Source of the DNA: Larimichthys crocea
Lineage: Eukaryota > Chordata > Actinopteri > Sciaenidae
Direction: 5' to 3'
NCBI RefSeq assembly: GCF_000972845.2
Contig: NC_040018.1
Location: forward strand, 20,357,868-20,421,867
Length of the DNA: 64,000 nt
Part shown: positions 61,322 to 64,000 of the stretch, in pieces
Numbering within the stretch: position 1 is the stretch's first letter
Layout: each line of letters opens with the position of its first letter
The notes under the pieces: generated by a model
The model's database searches: none
Seen by the model: the letters and a program-made list of their open reading frames with translations, nothing else
Told to the model about the DNA's origin: nothing
Translations under genes and position numbers: made by a program

Positions 61322-64000
61322 GTGAGATTATTTTAATCTATGAAAGCAAACCAGCACAGCACAATATATCATACACAAGGGTATAACATAAAAGTCAAAA
61401 TGATTGGAATGTGACAAGAAAAAAGCCAAGAAGCCTACCTCCCTGACATCTTAAATGTCATTTTTGGGAATGTAAATTTAAAAAAAAGGATGTTAGGTGG
61501 AATAATACATAAGATAGATATTTAAAAAAAAAAAAGAAAGACACACCAAGCCTTACTTTCATATTTCTTTGAGGTTTATTTACAGAAGAGTAGTTTCCAC
61601 AGACATCTTGAGAGTATCTGTGAGTTTTGACATTTTCACATATCGTAACACAGTGGAAATATTTCTACAAACCACAAGTACTACCTATCCTCTGACGATT
61701 CCTCTGAACAAGCAACGTTTCTATCACAAATCATGATGCTGATTAATCCATCTGTCGATTTACAGACCAAGAAAATTGCACTTCTAGAAATGTAAAGATG
61801 ACAGTCCAAAGTTGCTCATGGCCCAAGAAGAAGTGCTAATCTATTAAGTGCTCTATTAAGTACAGTAGCATCTTTTGACATGAATGAGGTCTTGTTCAGC
61901 ACACAATGATTACAAAGGTGTCTGAGTAGCTTCAGAGGCTCTCTGGTGGCACCTGACCACAGAGTCTGTGCTTACACATTCTGAGAAGCACAACTGAGCT
62001 GCTACACACAGATCTAGGGAAGAAGGCGTACAAAAAAATGCACAACAATGTGACATCACTGGACGAAGCAGCTCACCACAAAGCACCAGAATGTACAGAG
62101 AAGAGGCAGAGAGACAGAAATACACTGAGTGATTTGTACAAAACCAAATATCATCTATGCATAACAGTTTCCTTGATTTTTACTTTTCAAAAAACAAAAT
62201 GAGGCTTTGTTTGACAAAAAAATGACATGTATCTGAGCTGGATATGCTGGCATGATCCTCTACAATTTTTATGCAAAGATGGGGCACCTGAGTAGAGAAG
62301 ACTTTTAAATGACTGCCTATAGTGAGAGGTATGATCTGCCTGGGGAGGATGTCCCTTTAGCCCTTCTCCATGCCTAAATCTTCAGTCGCCTGGGTTGTGT
62401 TAAAGTGGTACTCTACCAAAAGTGACTCTTAGGCAGTTATTCAGCAGAATACACAGACACAATTTTGCTTTTTGTCCTATGATTTTTGTTTGAAGCATGA
62501 GCACCAGTTGAGTGTACCCATGCTTTAAAGTCTTTTTAAAAGCTTGGTCATAACTACCATTGGAGAATAACAACGTAAAAATCAATTTCAGTGACTTCCA
62601 CTGACCCCTCCTCCCTTCGATTATTTACCCCGTCACCACAAGACTAAACCATCCAGGCCACTGAAATGAGTAAAAACTCTCAATGAGGTAAAACAAAAGA
62701 GTCAGTCCTGTCTATGAAAAACCTGGCTCACATAACAACAGGATGATTACGTATGTCCTACTCATTACAAAATGTGCAGTATCAAGGAACTGATCCGAAT
62801 CAAATCAACAAGTTACCACCATGAGGTATACTGTTTAATAAAACCCTTACAAAGGAGGATGCAATAAACACAATTATCAAAGTAATTATCATCTCTACAA
62901 AATGAGAGAGTGTGAGTCATTTTCCTCCAAAGAAATCTGATTGTTCAGGCCAACAAAAGTTACATAAGAGAGTGGTTAAATGAGTCAATAGATCTTCTTT
63001 AAGGAAAGCATACATCCTTTATGCTGGAGGCAGGTTTCTTTGCTAATCCCCTTTCCGATCATTTGTGTCAGCTCCACACACCGTTTGAATCCAAAACTGA
63101 ATCAAGACTTAAAACACAGAGAGATCAGTGTGATTCAACTGAACTCTGAAATTCAACTATTAGTGGGGGTGAAAAAGATTTTAAATAGTGTAACTATGTG
63201 TCTACACGGTGCTATTTCAATGTCCAACTAAAATCTTTTTCGATTGCGGCGTTATCATAAAATCTAACTCTTGCATCACAGATGTGATAGTGTCTTTGCT
63301 TAACCAAATACCATCCAAAAGAACTGCAACTCACTGCCATAAATCAATTCATTTATAAATGTGTTGAATGTCCATCAGTGGAAATTGGTGCAGTGGTGTA
63401 GACAGAGAAACACAGCGCATTATTTGTACACTAAATCTACTTGATTGCCAAATGACTCTGGTCTGTCTGCACAGAATATTTTGGAACACTTTTAATAGTC
63501 GATGGGTGAATGGCTGTTTTCTTTTGAAAAGGACCATGCTGGGTGAAAGCCAACTCCACAAACTTTATACTCAAAAATTATAAACAATCAAAAGAAAATA
63601 CTTGAAAAGTCATTTTCATTGTCACTGTGACTGACAACTTACTTTAAAGTCTATCTTAATGTCTGTTTCAGTGACCTCCACCCGCTCCACCCACCCACTT
63701 CACTCCAAGCTAGTGAATGGAAGAACTGAACCCAGGTCTGGATGAAACCTATCAGGGCAGGAGGAACACAGTCTGGGGTTTTAGCACATCTCTTCTTAAG
63801 GTAGCATGGGTAATCATGGCTGACCTGGACTGAGAGAGGTATGTTTAAGATATCAAACTGGAATGCTTTTGAGAATATTACGCTTCTTTCTGGACATATA
63901 GGCTTTTGAGGATGACGAGAAACAGTATCAATATAGAACAGTGCCAGTAAAGAATCTGGATCAAAAATATACACGCATAGTCTTGGTGGTTTGTTTTATC
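61322..64000. other. Intergenic or intronic, nothing recognised
   Basis: No exon, RNA gene or intact mobile element was recognised; A runs occur near 61525. Confidence 0.5.

Noticed and set aside
63651..63974. 107-codon minus-strand frame at the window edge
   Set aside because: No recognisable motif or clear splice context; cannot be judged without sequence beyond 64000.

Overview
The window is vertebrate, almost certainly teleost (probably acanthopterygian) genomic DNA. It is AT-rich, its one clear gene is split into small exons with GT-AG introns, and it carries several repeat families that I recognise from memory as widespread in ray-finned fish genomes. There are no operons, CRISPR arrays or prokaryotic features.

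Region 1-31,130 holds the 3' part of one plus-strand gene, an UNC13/Munc13 family member that I assign to unc13c (Munc13-3). Fourteen coding exons between 7169 and 30715 join in frame through consistent splice phases and encode 566 residues plus a stop. They cover the second half of the MUN domain (MHD1 and MHD2) and the C-terminal C2C domain. The 5' part of the gene lies upstream of the window; bases 1-7168 are intron. The 3' UTR follows, with an AATAAA at 31108. The introns hold an intact-looking non-autonomous hAT-type element with an exact 8-bp target duplication (12600-13561), a tRNA-derived SINE remnant with an (ATGG)n tail and a near-perfect target duplication (20781-20952), a teleost dispersed repeat (about 28377-28750), and two small in-frame sequences with good splice borders (14192-14218 and 19676-19747) that could be unannotated cassette exons.

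Region 31,130-64,000 is mostly intergenic and repeat-rich. It has a second tRNA-derived SINE (45046-45244), a large dispersed repeat (46858-47280), a (TG)33 microsatellite (52461-52526), a 16-bp perfect hairpin (44190-44231) and a 5'-only LINE endonuclease fragment with an A-rich 3' end (53112-54306). Next to the LINE fragment, on the minus strand, is a small gene or retrocopy with an RIIa-type dimerization/docking domain (54584-55303). Its sequence supports two alternative C-termini.

A few isolated exon-like segments (33414-33638, 34264-34505, 42804-43229, 50167-50222, 61279-61321) look coding but could not be assigned to a family; they are given low confidence. I found no clear evidence of an entirely new biological system. 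The best leads are the two candidate unc13c cassette exons and the RIIa-domain locus.
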